Assembly: GCA_002687745.1 (NCBI GenBank)
Contig: NZBE01000004.1
Span: 1 to 51,496 of the forward strand
DNA from: Acidimicrobiaceae bacterium
GTDB lineage: Bacteria > Actinomycetota > Acidimicrobiia > Acidimicrobiales > MedAcidi-G1
Reading direction: 5' to 3'
DNA length: 51,496 nucleotides
How positions within the stretch are numbered: position 1 is the stretch's first letter; each line of letters begins with the position of its first letter. A program made the translations under genes and the position numbers. The notes below the pieces were generated by a model. That model worked only from the letters and a program-made list of their open reading frames with translations. It was not told the origin of the DNA and searched no databases. Below are positions 26,230-34,187 of this stretch, piece after piece.

Positions 26230-27576
26230 GTGAGCACGCCTCCAGACCCAGTAGAGCTCTCGAGCCGGATCATCGACACCGGTACGGCCGAGCCCCCTCA
26301 CAACCGCGTAACCGGGGAGTTGACCGTGGTCGACGACGACATCGCCGTCGTGGAGTCGTTCTCTCACTGCTGGGTGATCCGAACCGACGAGGGCCTCGTC
26401 TGCTTTGACACCAGCGGAACCGGCTCCGGTGCCGGGGTCGTCGAGTCCATCAGGAACTGGGGCAACGAACCCTTTCACAGCCTGGTCTACACCCATGGCC
26501 ACCTCGACCATGTTGGAGGCAGCGGCGCATTCATCGCCGATGCCGAGTCCAGGGGTGGACCCCGACCCAGGGTTCTAGCCCACGAGGCGGTTCCGGCCCG
26601 CTTCGACCGGTACCGCACCACCAACGGCTGGAACATCGTCATAAACATGAGGCAGTTCGGCGGTGTAGTGAAACCCGATGCCATGGGCATCGGGGGGTCA
26701 GGGCGAACCTTCCTTCCCGACACCGTTGCCGAACCCGATGAGACCTTCCGCGACTCCCTCGCGTTCAGCGTCGGGGACAGACGCATCGAACTGCGTCACG
26801 CCAGGGGAGAAACCGATGACCACGCCTGGGGATGGGACGCCTCAGACCTGACTGCCTACACCGGTGACTTCATGTCCTGGGTGTTCCCGAATGCAGGCAA
26901 CCCCCAGAAGGTCCAGCGCTACCCGATCGAGTGGGCCGCAGCGCTACGGGAGATGCTTGCCGCCGGGGCCGAGAGGGTGTTTCCCGCCCACGGCCTGCCA
27001 ATAGTGGGGCGCCAGAGGGTCGAGTTGGTTCTGGGTGATCTGGCTGAGGCGCTCGAGCACCTAAGCGGTCGAACCCTTGAGCTGATGAACGAAGGAGCGA
27101 CCTTGGACACCATCATCCATGAGGTGACCGTTCCCGACCACCTGCAGGACAGGCCGTGGCTGGCTCCCCAGTACGACGAACCCGAGTTCGTCGTACGAAA
27201 CGTGTACCGGCAGTTCGGTGGCTGGTGGGACGGCAACGCAGCCAACCTGAAGCCCGCGCCCGAGTCGGCCCTGGCCGCCGAGGTGGTGTCCCTGGCCGGG
27301 TCTGTTGAAGCGCTTAGCGACCGTGCCCGGGAACTCGCCGAAGCCGGCGACCTTCGGCTGGCCTGTCACCTGGTCGAGATGGCCGTAGCGGCCGAACCGC
27401 ACCACGAGGGAGCCCATCGGGCCAGGGCAGCCATCTACTGGCAGCGACGGAAGGCAACCGGGTCGCTCATGTCCAAGGGCATCTTCGCCGCTGCCGCCCG
27501 TGAGTCCGAGGCCGAGGTTGGGCAAGAGGTTGTGGCCGATCCGCTGGGCGAGAGCCTCGGCAAGGCTCTCGGCTAG
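26230..27576 (+). CDS. MBL-fold hydrolase, alkylsulfatase-like
   Basis: Zinc metallohydrolase of 448 residues. The metal motif HGHLDH is at residues 89-94 within VYTHGHLDHVGGS, with further ligands in HARGETDDHAW and FPAHGLP. The C-terminal part (about residues 270-410) resembles the dimerisation domain of SdsA1-type alkyl sulfatases (YDEPEFVVRNVYRQFGGWWDGN). No signal peptide is seen, unlike secreted SdsA1, so it probably acts inside the cell. The GTG start has AGGAG six bases upstream. It converges on the ABC ATPase gene, and the two overlap by four bases at their stops. Confidence 0.85.
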   Translation: MSTPPDPVELSSRIIDTGTAEPPHNRVTGELTVVDDDIAVVESFSHCWVIRTDEGLVCFDTSGTGSGAGVVESIRNWGNEPFHSLVYTHGHLDHVGGSGAFIADAESRGGPRPRVLAHEAVPARFDRYRTTNGWNIVINMRQFGGVVKPDAMGIGGSGRTFLPDTVAEPDETFRDSLAFSVGDRRIELRHARGETDDHAWGWDASDLTAYTGDFMSWVFPNAGNPQKVQRYPIEWAAALREMLAAGAERVFPAHGLPIVGRQRVELVLGDLAEALEHLSGRTLELMNEGATLDTIIHEVTVPDHLQDRPWLAPQYDEPEFVVRNVYRQFGGWWDGNAANLKPAPESALAAEVVSLAGSVEALSDRARELAEAGDLRLACHLVEMAVAAEPHHEGAHRARAAIYWQRRKATGSLMSKGIFAAAARESEAEVGQEVVADPLGESLGKALG

Positions 27577-29123
27577 GAGTTGGTCTGAGGGGCAGGGTCC
27601 ACCACACCGGCCATCAGGAGTCCGACCTTGTCCCTTGTGGCTTCTTCAGCAGGGACAATGGCGACGATCTCGCCCTCGTACATGACGGCGATCCGGTCGG
27701 CCAGGCCTAGAACCTCGTCGAGGTCCTCGGAGATGAGGATGGTTGCGGTTCCGATGCTCCTCTGCTCGATCAGGCGGGTGTGGATGTACTCGGCAGCACC
27801 GATATCGACCCCACGGGTCGGTTGACACGCCAGCAGCACCGTCGGCGAGGCCGACAACTCCCTCGCCAGGATCACCTTCTGAATATTGCCGCCGGAGAGG
27901 CTCGAGGTCGGAGTGTCGATTCCCGGGGTCTTTACTGCGAACTCGTCGACCAGTCTTCTGCTGTGTTGCCCAATTGCTCCGAAGGCGAGCATTCCCCGGC
28001 TGGTGAACTCATCGGATCCGTAGTCCACGAGAACCAGGTTCTCACTAACGGTGAACTCAGCGATGGCCCCGTCGCGCATGCGCTCCTCAGGAATAAAGCC
28101 GAGGCCCCTGTCACGCCGGGCACGGGTGTCGTCGCCCGTTGCGTCGACACCGTCGAGGCGGATCGAACTGCCCGGCTCCACGCCACGGAGGCCTGCAATT
28201 GCCTCTGCGAGTTCACGCTGACCGTTGCCGGACACCCCGGCGATTCCGAAGATCTCACCCGACCGCACGTCAAAGGAGATGTCGTCGACAGCGACGGTCT
28301 CGCGGTCACCGTGGACAGTGAGGTTCTCCACCGAAAGGAGGGCAGGGCCGTCATCGAGGACTGGCTTCTCAGGGGTGAGCCGAACAGTCCGACCGACCAT
28401 CATCTGTGCCAACTCCTCGCGGCTGGTCTGGGCCGGCGTGGTGCCGCCTACAACCCTGCCGTTGCGTAGGACGGTGATCCGGTCGCTGAGGCTCATGACC
28501 TCGCGGAGTTTGTGGGATATGAAGATCAGGCCACGTCCAGCGTCGGCCATGCGCCGCAGGATCACGAACAGATCGTCGACCTCTCCAGGGGTCAAGACGG
28601 CCGTCGGCTCATCCAGAACCAGCAACTCTGCATCCCGGTAGAGGGCCTTGATGATCTCGACCCTCTGGCGCTCACCGACGGCGAGTCGACGGACCTCTAC
28701 CGACGGGTCGACCGCAAGCCCGTGCTCCTCGGAGATCTCAGAGACACGTCTGGAGACAGCGTCGAGGTCGGTGAAGGGTCGCCTTGAAGAGGTCATTCCG
28801 AGCGCCACATTTTCGGCCACGGTCAAAGTCGGTACCAGCATGAAGTGCTGGTGGATCATCCCGATCCTCGAGGCGATTGCCTCAGATGGGGAGCCGACTG
28901 CAATGGGCTGACCGCGTAGGAGGATGCTGCCTTCGTCGGCCTTGTAGAGGCCGAAGAGGATCTTCACGAGGGTGCTCTTGCCGGCGCCGTTCTCACCCAA
29001 CAGGGTGTGGACCTCGCCGTAACGGACGTCGAGGTCGACGTTGTCATTGGCGACGACGCCGGGGAAGACCTTGGTGATCCCCCTCATCTCCAGAATGTTC
29101 TCGTCAGATCCCATCGGGTGCAT
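27573..29123 (-). CDS. ABC importer ATPase, double-domain (BMP/nucleoside type)
   Basis: Cytoplasmic ATPase of about 516 residues with two fused nucleotide-binding domains, as in nucleoside and ribose-type importers. Domain 1 has Walker A GENGAGKST, Q-loop HQHFML, signature LAVGERQR and Walker B LLVLDEPT. Domain 2 has a degenerate Walker A (GVSGNGQRE) and the signature LSGGNIQK, which is normal for this subfamily. Start at 29123 has AGGA only three bases upstream; the ATG at 29114 is an equal candidate. It is the last gene of an operon with two permeases and a BMP-type binding protein, separated from the latter by two hairpins. Confidence 0.92.
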   Translation of the reverse strand: MHPMGSDENILEMRGITKVFPGVVANDNVDLDVRYGEVHTLLGENGAGKSTLVKILFGLYKADEGSILLRGQPIAVGSPSEAIASRIGMIHQHFMLVPTLTVAENVALGMTSSRRPFTDLDAVSRRVSEISEEHGLAVDPSVEVRRLAVGERQRVEIIKALYRDAELLVLDEPTAVLTPGEVDDLFVILRRMADAGRGLIFISHKLREVMSLSDRITVLRNGRVVGGTTPAQTSREELAQMMVGRTVRLTPEKPVLDDGPALLSVENLTVHGDRETVAVDDISFDVRSGEIFGIAGVSGNGQRELAEAIAGLRGVEPGSSIRLDGVDATGDDTRARRDRGLGFIPEERMRDGAIAEFTVSENLVLVDYGSDEFTSRGMLAFGAIGQHSRRLVDEFAVKTPGIDTPTSSLSGGNIQKVILARELSASPTVLLACQPTRGVDIGAAEYIHTRLIEQRSIGTATILISEDLDEVLGLADRIAVMYEGEIVAIVPAEEATRDKVGLLMAGVVDPAPQTNS

Positions 29124-29144
29124 CTGTCCTGTCAGGTTGAAGGC

Positions 29145-29190
29145 CTCAACCCCTGCCTGACACCAGAGAGGTGCACCGGCAGGGGTTGAG
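29145..29190 (-). terminator. 13-bp inverted repeat between binding protein and ATPase
   Basis: CTCAACCCCTGCC (29145-29157) and GGCAGGGGTTGAG (29178-29190) are perfect complements around a 20-base loop. In the minus-strand transcript this stem forms after the BMP-protein stop and before the ATPase start. No T-run follows, so it is more likely a partial terminator or an RNA-stabilising element that keeps the binding protein more abundant than the ATPase. Confidence 0.6.
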
Positions 29191-29197
29191 AACCTCC

Positions 29198-29212
29198 ACC
29201 ACTTGAAGTGGT
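29198..29212 (-). repeat. Short 7-bp hairpin after binding-protein gene
   Basis: ACCACTT-G-AAGTGGT is a perfect 7-bp palindrome around a single base, lying between the BMP-protein stop and the larger stem at 29145-29190. With only one central base it cannot form a full 7-bp hairpin in RNA; a shorter stem or a protein-binding site is possible. It adds to the impression of a processing or attenuation region. Confidence 0.4.
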
Positions 29213-29226
29213 CGTCTTCCTGTGGG

Positions 29227-30219
29227 CTACGACCCGGTGTTCACGGTGCCGTTGGTGATGCCCTCGATCATCGCGTCGGCTGCATCTCGCACACCGGCGG
29301 GCAGTTCGAAGGCGTCGTTGAACTCGATAACCAGGCCACCGTTGGCGAGGTTGATCTCAAAGGCCTGACCTCCCAGTACGCCGCTGTCGCGCAGCGTCAA
29401 CATCTCCTCCAGTACCACCTCCCAGTGGTAGACCTGAGAGGCCACTACCAGGTCCGGAGCAAGCGAGGTCTGGTTCGCCTGTGTGCCGAACCACGGCACA
29501 CCAGCATCGGCAGCCACACCGACAGCGCCAACGACCATCTGGGCGGTTCCGGTCAGTACATCGACCTTGTTTGCAAGATGCGCCTCGGCTGCCTCGGCAG
29601 CCAGGGCCACGTCGCCGAACGAACCCGTGTACGTGATGTTCACCTCAGACGCACCACCAGCGATGGCACCGGCTTCAAAGCCGTTGATGTAGGCGACAGC
29701 GTCGCCAGCCTCAATGGGGCCGACCACGCCGATCACACCGGATTCGGAGAGGGAGGCAGCGATTGAGCCGTTCACGTAGCCGCCCTCGTCAGCGGCAGGC
29801 GCGTACGCAAACACGTTGTCGAGGCCCTGGGTGTCAGAAGCTGTTCCCCACACGAAGGTCACGTCAGGGAAGTCGGGTGCTATCTCCATGAGGGACCCAC
29901 CAAACTGGGTGCCGTGGGCGATAACGACGTCGTTGCCATCTTCGGCGTAACCACGGATGGCCGCAGCGGCATCTTCGACGATGAACGTCCCGTCGGTTAC
30001 CGACAGCTCGACATCACGCTCAAGGGCGTTGACCGAATCAACCATGCTCTGGCTGAACGCAAGGTCGTCAGAGGCACTCGGTGCCACGATCGCAACCCGT
30101 AGTGCGCCTCCTTCGCCACTGCCCGTCGCAGGGGCGTCGTCGCCACAGGCTGCACCGACGAGTGCGAGCGCACCGAGCATCACCAGCACGGAAGGGATGA
30201 GCTTCCATTGTTTCTTCAT
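29227..30219 (-). CDS. BMP-family substrate-binding lipoprotein
   Basis: Solute-binding lipoprotein of 330 residues of the Bmp/Med (PnrA-like) group, whose known members bind nucleosides. Signal peptide with lipobox LVGAAC at residues 20-25, then a short Gly/Ser linker and the type I periplasmic-binding fold: VAIVAPSASDDLAFSQSMVDS, HGTQFGGSLMEIAPDFPDV, GGYVNGSIAASLSESGVIG, VPWFGTQANQTSLAP. AGAGGAA precedes the ATG. It sits between the permease and ATPase genes and delivers substrate to them. Ligand identity (nucleoside, purine or other) is inferred from the family only. Confidence 0.92.
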   Translation of the reverse strand: MKKQWKLIPSVLVMLGALALVGAACGDDAPATGSGEGGALRVAIVAPSASDDLAFSQSMVDSVNALERDVELSVTDGTFIVEDAAAAIRGYAEDGNDVVIAHGTQFGGSLMEIAPDFPDVTFVWGTASDTQGLDNVFAYAPAADEGGYVNGSIAASLSESGVIGVVGPIEAGDAVAYINGFEAGAIAGGASEVNITYTGSFGDVALAAEAAEAHLANKVDVLTGTAQMVVGAVGVAADAGVPWFGTQANQTSLAPDLVVASQVYHWEVVLEEMLTLRDSGVLGGQAFEINLANGGLVIEFNDAFELPAGVRDAADAMIEGITNGTVNTGS

Positions 30220-30270
30220 CTCTGTTCCTCTCTTTTCCTGGGGGTCTCCCCATTTTGGGTATTCAACAGA

Positions 30271-31200
30271 TCAGTGTCTTGTGAAGGGCCTGGTGAGCGC
30301 TGCTGGGGCGTGGACCCGGCGTGCCAGCACAATAAGCGCCAGAATCGTGAGAACTGCCGGGGCCATGTTGGCAAGGTCTGAGCCGCTCACGGGAATGATG
30401 CCCAGAGCCTTCCACTGCAGGACGGTTGCGTTGACAAGCCCGTAGAGCAGCGCACCTCCCATGACGCCGACAGGTCTCCATGCACCGAAGTAGACGAGTG
30501 CCACGGCGATGAACCCGAGCCCCTGGGTGAGGTTCGGCTGGAAGATGCCGAGTTGCAGTACCAGTGCCGCCCCTGCGAGGCCGGCCATGGAGTTGCCCAT
30601 GAGGATGGCAATGAACCGGGTTCGCTCGACCGATACGCCGAGGCTGTCGGCTGCTTGGGGGTTCTCACCCACGGACCGGATGTTGAGACCGAAGGTGGTC
30701 CGCGACAGTAGGAGCGCAGTTGCCGGTACCAGAAGGAACGCCAGATAGGTCAACAGGTTGCGCTGGAAGAGGGCCTCGCCGAGATAGGGGATGTCTGACA
30801 GGACTGGAATGTCCACGTTCGGCAGGCGTCGGACCGGCTTCGGGGTTCCGACCTGCCGGCGAAACAGCAGGTCGCTGAGGCCGAGGCCGAAGATGAAGAT
30901 GCCGATGCCGCTGATCCCCTGCGTTGCGCTCAACCTGACCGTTATCACGCCGTAGAGAACGCCCACGGCAAGTCCTGTGACGAGGCCCACCAGCACGGCC
31001 AGCCACAGGTTTCCGGTCTCGAGAACCGTCCAGTAGGAGAAGAACGCGCTCAACAGCATCACTCCATCGACACCCAGATTCAGCACGCCACTGCGTTGGC
31101 CGATTGTCTCGCCGAGAGAGGCAAGCAGGTACGGCGTGGCGAGCCGGATCGCCGACGCAGCAGTGGCGACCAGCACGCTGAGTGTGAAGAAGTCGCCCAT
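30271..31200 (-). CDS. ABC importer permease (BMP system, second)
   Basis: Inner-membrane permease of 309 residues in the branched-chain/ribose-type family. ATPYLLASLGETIGQRSGVLNLGVDGVMLLSA near the start and the EAA-like loop SVGENPQAADSLGVSVERTRF are diagnostic of nucleoside/BMP permeases (YufQ/NupC type). About eight to nine helices. It begins two bases after the stop of the first permease, so translation is coupled. The two permeases form the heterodimeric pore. Confidence 0.92.
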   Translation of the reverse strand: MGDFFTLSVLVATAASAIRLATPYLLASLGETIGQRSGVLNLGVDGVMLLSAFFSYWTVLETGNLWLAVLVGLVTGLAVGVLYGVITVRLSATQGISGIGIFIFGLGLSDLLFRRQVGTPKPVRRLPNVDIPVLSDIPYLGEALFQRNLLTYLAFLLVPATALLLSRTTFGLNIRSVGENPQAADSLGVSVERTRFIAILMGNSMAGLAGAALVLQLGIFQPNLTQGLGFIAVALVYFGAWRPVGVMGGALLYGLVNATVLQWKALGIIPVSGSDLANMAPAVLTILALIVLARRVHAPAALTRPFTRH

Positions 31201-31202
31201 GT

Positions 31203-32309
31203 TCAGTCGGCCTCAGAATGGTTGCCAGAGCGTCTGAACAGGCCCGAGTCGGCGAGAGACCTCTGCAGCCAGCCACGCACCGGAGTGGAGCTGATTACGA
31301 AGATGACGATGATCCCGTTGAGGGCGACTGCCAGTGCTGCCGGGACCTGCAGTACGCGCTGGAGTTGGGTGGCGCCGGTGAGAAGTGCGCCGAACAGCAT
31401 TGCCGAGGGGATGGTCCACAGTGGGTGCAGCCCGCCGAAGAGTGCGGCCACGATGCCGTTGAAGCCGGCGCTACCTGTGAATCCTGCTGCTGAACCGTCG
31501 GTGACCATGCGCTGGCTCTCGCTGCCGAACACCAGGATGGAGCCTGCGGTTCCGGCCAGGGAACCGGACAGTGCCATCGCCAGGGTCACGTTTCGTTTCA
31601 CGCTGATTCCGGCAGCGCGGGCGGCCTCGGGCGAGTGGCCGACGGCCCGAAGACGAAAGCCCGTGGGGGTGCGCCAGAGGATCAGATAGGCGGCAACGGC
31701 TGCAAGGATCGCAACCGGAACGCCGATGTGGAGCCTCGTGCCGTCGATCAGGGTGGGCAGCGCAGCGTTGTCGGAGAGACGTTGGGTCTGTGGGATGCGC
31801 GTGCCCGCCTCCATCTCGAAGGGGTCGATTAGGGGCCCTCTGAGGAGGTAGTTCATGACCTGGACCATCACCAGGTTCAACATGATCGTTGAGAGGATCT
31901 CGTTGACCGAGGCGTAGGCCTTGAGTGCCCCGGGGATCGCCCCGAGAAGCGCGCCGCCGGTCGCGCCGGCCAGTAGCACCAGTGGAACAAGAATGAACGC
32001 AGGTAGGTCCGGGAGGGTGAGTGCCACGACGGTAGAGAGGAGCGCTCCGGCGATGATCTGACTCTCACCACCGATGTTGATGACGCTGGTCCGGAAGGCG
32101 ATCGCAATTCCCGCACCGACAAGGATCAGGGGGGTGGCCTTGACGGCAGTGGCTGCGATCCGGGAGCCGCTGCCAAACGCTCCGTCGAGCATGGCGTTGA
32201 GGCCATCCAGGGGGTTCGCCCCGAGTGCCAGCAGCATGATTGCGCCGAATGCGAACGCGACAACCGCAGCGAGTAGCGGTACCAGTGCTCCGAGGACCGC
32301 CTTGAGCAC
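31203..32309 (-). CDS. ABC importer permease (BMP system, first)
   Basis: Inner-membrane permease of 368 residues. N-terminal helices LGALVPLLAAVVAFAFGAIML lead to TPLILVGAGIAIAFRTSVINIGGE, a family signature (YufP/NupB type). The cytoplasmic loop AVGHSPEAARAAGISVKRN contacts the ATPase. GTG start at 32309 with AGGGGGGA about nine bases upstream. It is the first gene of the importer operon and lies 85 bases downstream of menC on the same strand, so it could be read both from its own promoter and by run-through from the men operon. Confidence 0.92.
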   Translation of the reverse strand: MLKAVLGALVPLLAAVVAFAFGAIMLLALGANPLDGLNAMLDGAFGSGSRIAATAVKATPLILVGAGIAIAFRTSVINIGGESQIIAGALLSTVVALTLPDLPAFILVPLVLLAGATGGALLGAIPGALKAYASVNEILSTIMLNLVMVQVMNYLLRGPLIDPFEMEAGTRIPQTQRLSDNAALPTLIDGTRLHIGVPVAILAAVAAYLILWRTPTGFRLRAVGHSPEAARAAGISVKRNVTLAMALSGSLAGTAGSILVFGSESQRMVTDGSAAGFTGSAGFNGIVAALFGGLHPLWTIPSAMLFGALLTGATQLQRVLQVPAALAVALNGIIVIFVISSTPVRGWLQRSLADSGLFRRSGNHSEAD

Positions 32310-32394
32310 CGGTTGTTCCCCCCTGTCGACATCAACCTCGGGTATGTCTATAACACTTTGTCTAAGCGTGCTGCGATCGGCGGCCGGCTCTCGG

Positions 32395-33387
32395 CTAGGA
32401 GTGGAGCCTCAGGTATCCGTTGTCGGCCAGGAGCGGTACTCCCACATCGGTCGCCAGGAGGTCGGATGTGGCCAGCCCGGGGACCGGGTCGAGGGCGTCG
32501 ATCGCCGAAGCCAGGTGCGCGGCAGCCCGGATTCCCACCGAACTCTCCAGCAGTGAGGTGACAACGACACCCAGGCCGCCGGAGCGGGCCCTTGCGGCCC
32601 ATCCAGCCGCTACCGAGATACCGCCAATGGCCGACGGTTTGAGGACCAGCAGGTCGGCAGCACCTGTGGCGATGAGCCTGTCCAGGTCAACTGGGGTGCG
32701 GACAGACTCGTCGGCCGCTACCGGAATCGGTGACACGTGCATGATGTCGGCAAGTGCCGCAATGCCCGAGACCGGCTCCTCGATGAACTGGATGTCAAAC
32801 GCTGCCAGCCGTTCCAGGTGCCCTGGGGCCTTGTCCGGGCTCCAGGCCCCGTTGGCATCCAACCGGATCTCGAACTCAGGGCCGACCGCCTGACGGACAG
32901 CCGCAAGCCGTTCCAGGTCCTCGCTGATCGGCAGGGCACCCACCTTCACCTTCAGGGTGCGGTAGCCGCTGACTGTCGCTGCCAGGGCTGCGTTGAGCAA
33001 CTCGTCGGGTGTCTTTCCGACCACGAGTGTCGACACCGGTAGCGAAGCCGGGCTGTCCGGGTTCAGGTAGTGGTGCAGTGGCATCCCGGCCTCAGTCGCA
33101 GCTAGGTCGTGGAGCGCCGCATCCACGGCTGCCTGCGCCGTGGGAGAGCCTTCGAGGGATTCGCCACCTTCGTCTCCGGCCCATCCCAGCAGGGCTGCCT
33201 CGGCCTGGTCGACAGTGTCTGTGGTGAAGCCGTTCAGGGGAGCGGCCTCGCCGATGCCGGTGTGGCCATCCTCGTCGGTGAGGGTCAACAAGAGGACCGG
33301 GCGTTCGGCGATCTGCCCGTGGGCCGTCGTGATGGAACTGCGGTAGGTGAGCGTGTGGCGTGTCACACCGGCCTCGACGACTCTCAC
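32395..33387 (-). CDS. menC: o-Succinylbenzoate synthase
   Basis: Enolase-superfamily enzyme of 330 residues that dehydrates SHCHC to o-succinylbenzoate in menaquinone synthesis. Active-site features: TLKVKVG with the catalytic Lys pair at about residue 146, the metal Asp in RLDANGAWS, FIEEP with the next ligand, and the distal Lys in VLKPSAIGG. The GTG start overlaps the menH stop by four bases (GTGA). Last of four men genes on this strand. Dipeptide epimerases share the fold, but the operon context settles the assignment. Confidence 0.92.
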   Translation of the reverse strand: MRVVEAGVTRHTLTYRSSITTAHGQIAERPVLLLTLTDEDGHTGIGEAAPLNGFTTDTVDQAEAALLGWAGDEGGESLEGSPTAQAAVDAALHDLAATEAGMPLHHYLNPDSPASLPVSTLVVGKTPDELLNAALAATVSGYRTLKVKVGALPISEDLERLAAVRQAVGPEFEIRLDANGAWSPDKAPGHLERLAAFDIQFIEEPVSGIAALADIMHVSPIPVAADESVRTPVDLDRLIATGAADLLVLKPSAIGGISVAAGWAARARSGGLGVVVTSLLESSVGIRAAAHLASAIDALDPVPGLATSDLLATDVGVPLLADNGYLRLHS

Positions 33388-34187
33388 AGGGAGGTGACCT
33401 CGTCGAGGAAGGCCCGGATCGCAGTCACTGCGGCGGCCGGGTTCTCCAGGTGGGCGGCGTGGCCGGCATCGGGAAGCACTGCAATTTCAGCCCGGGGGAG
33501 CCCTGACGCCATCCGGATCGCCAACGACCTGAACCTGGGGTCCTCGTCCCCAACCATGAGAAGAACCGGTCCGGCAACCCGGTGGAGTTCGCGCCACAGG
33601 GAAGGCTGGTTTCCACTGCCTGAACCGCGGAGGCTGCCGGCCAGCCCGTCGGGATGGTTTCTGAGCCGTTGCTCGCGGGCATCGTGCAGTGCGTCCTCTC
33701 CGAGGCGCACCTGGGTTTCGAAGAGAGGCAGGTCCATCCAGTAGTCCACGAACGAGTCGATGCCGTCGGTGAGGATCACTTCGGCAAGATCGTCGTCGGT
33801 GCGGCGACGGATATCGCGCTCAACGTCGCTGACAATCCCCGCCGTGGCACCGATCAGCACGCTTGACCTGACCAGACCGGGGTGCCTCACCGCCAGACCG
33901 AGTGCGATGCGTCCACCCATTGAATAGCCGATCACATCCACGCTGTCATGGCCCAGCTGCCTGGCCGTCTCGGCCAGGGCATCGACGGTGTTCTCGAAGC
34001 GGTAGCCGGCATGGTCGTCGAGTACCCCCGTCGCGCCGTGGCCCGGTAGGTCCACGGCGATGACGGTTCGGATGCCGGTGATTTCGTGGCCTAGCGGCCA
34101 CATGGTCGATGAGTCGCCGGTGAAGCCGTGCAGAAGCATGAGGGGATGACCCCGGCCCTCAACCTCGGTGTGCAGGCGGGTGCTCAC
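33384..34187 (-). CDS. menH: SHCHC synthase (MenH), alpha/beta hydrolase fold
   Basis: Enzyme of 267 residues that eliminates pyruvate from SEPHCHC in menaquinone synthesis. MLLHGFTGDSSTMWP near residue 17, the nucleophile elbow IGYSMGGR at about residue 86, GDEDPRF and AGHAAHLENP complete the fold. HGFTG and YSMGGR agree with MenH rather than a general hydrolase. GTG start overlaps the menD stop by four bases. The gene order F-D-H-C in one direction strongly supports the role. Confidence 0.9.
   Translation of the reverse strand: MSTRLHTEVEGRGHPLMLLHGFTGDSSTMWPLGHEITGIRTVIAVDLPGHGATGVLDDHAGYRFENTVDALAETARQLGHDSVDVIGYSMGGRIALGLAVRHPGLVRSSVLIGATAGIVSDVERDIRRRTDDDLAEVILTDGIDSFVDYWMDLPLFETQVRLGEDALHDAREQRLRNHPDGLAGSLRGSGSGNQPSLWRELHRVAGPVLLMVGDEDPRFRSLAIRMASGLPRAEIAVLPDAGHAAHLENPAAAVTAIRAFLDEVTSL

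Noticed and set aside
30241-30251. GGGG-TCT-CCCC followed by ATTTT, resembling a plus-strand terminator
   Set aside because: All genes around it are on the minus strand and the stem is only 4 bp.
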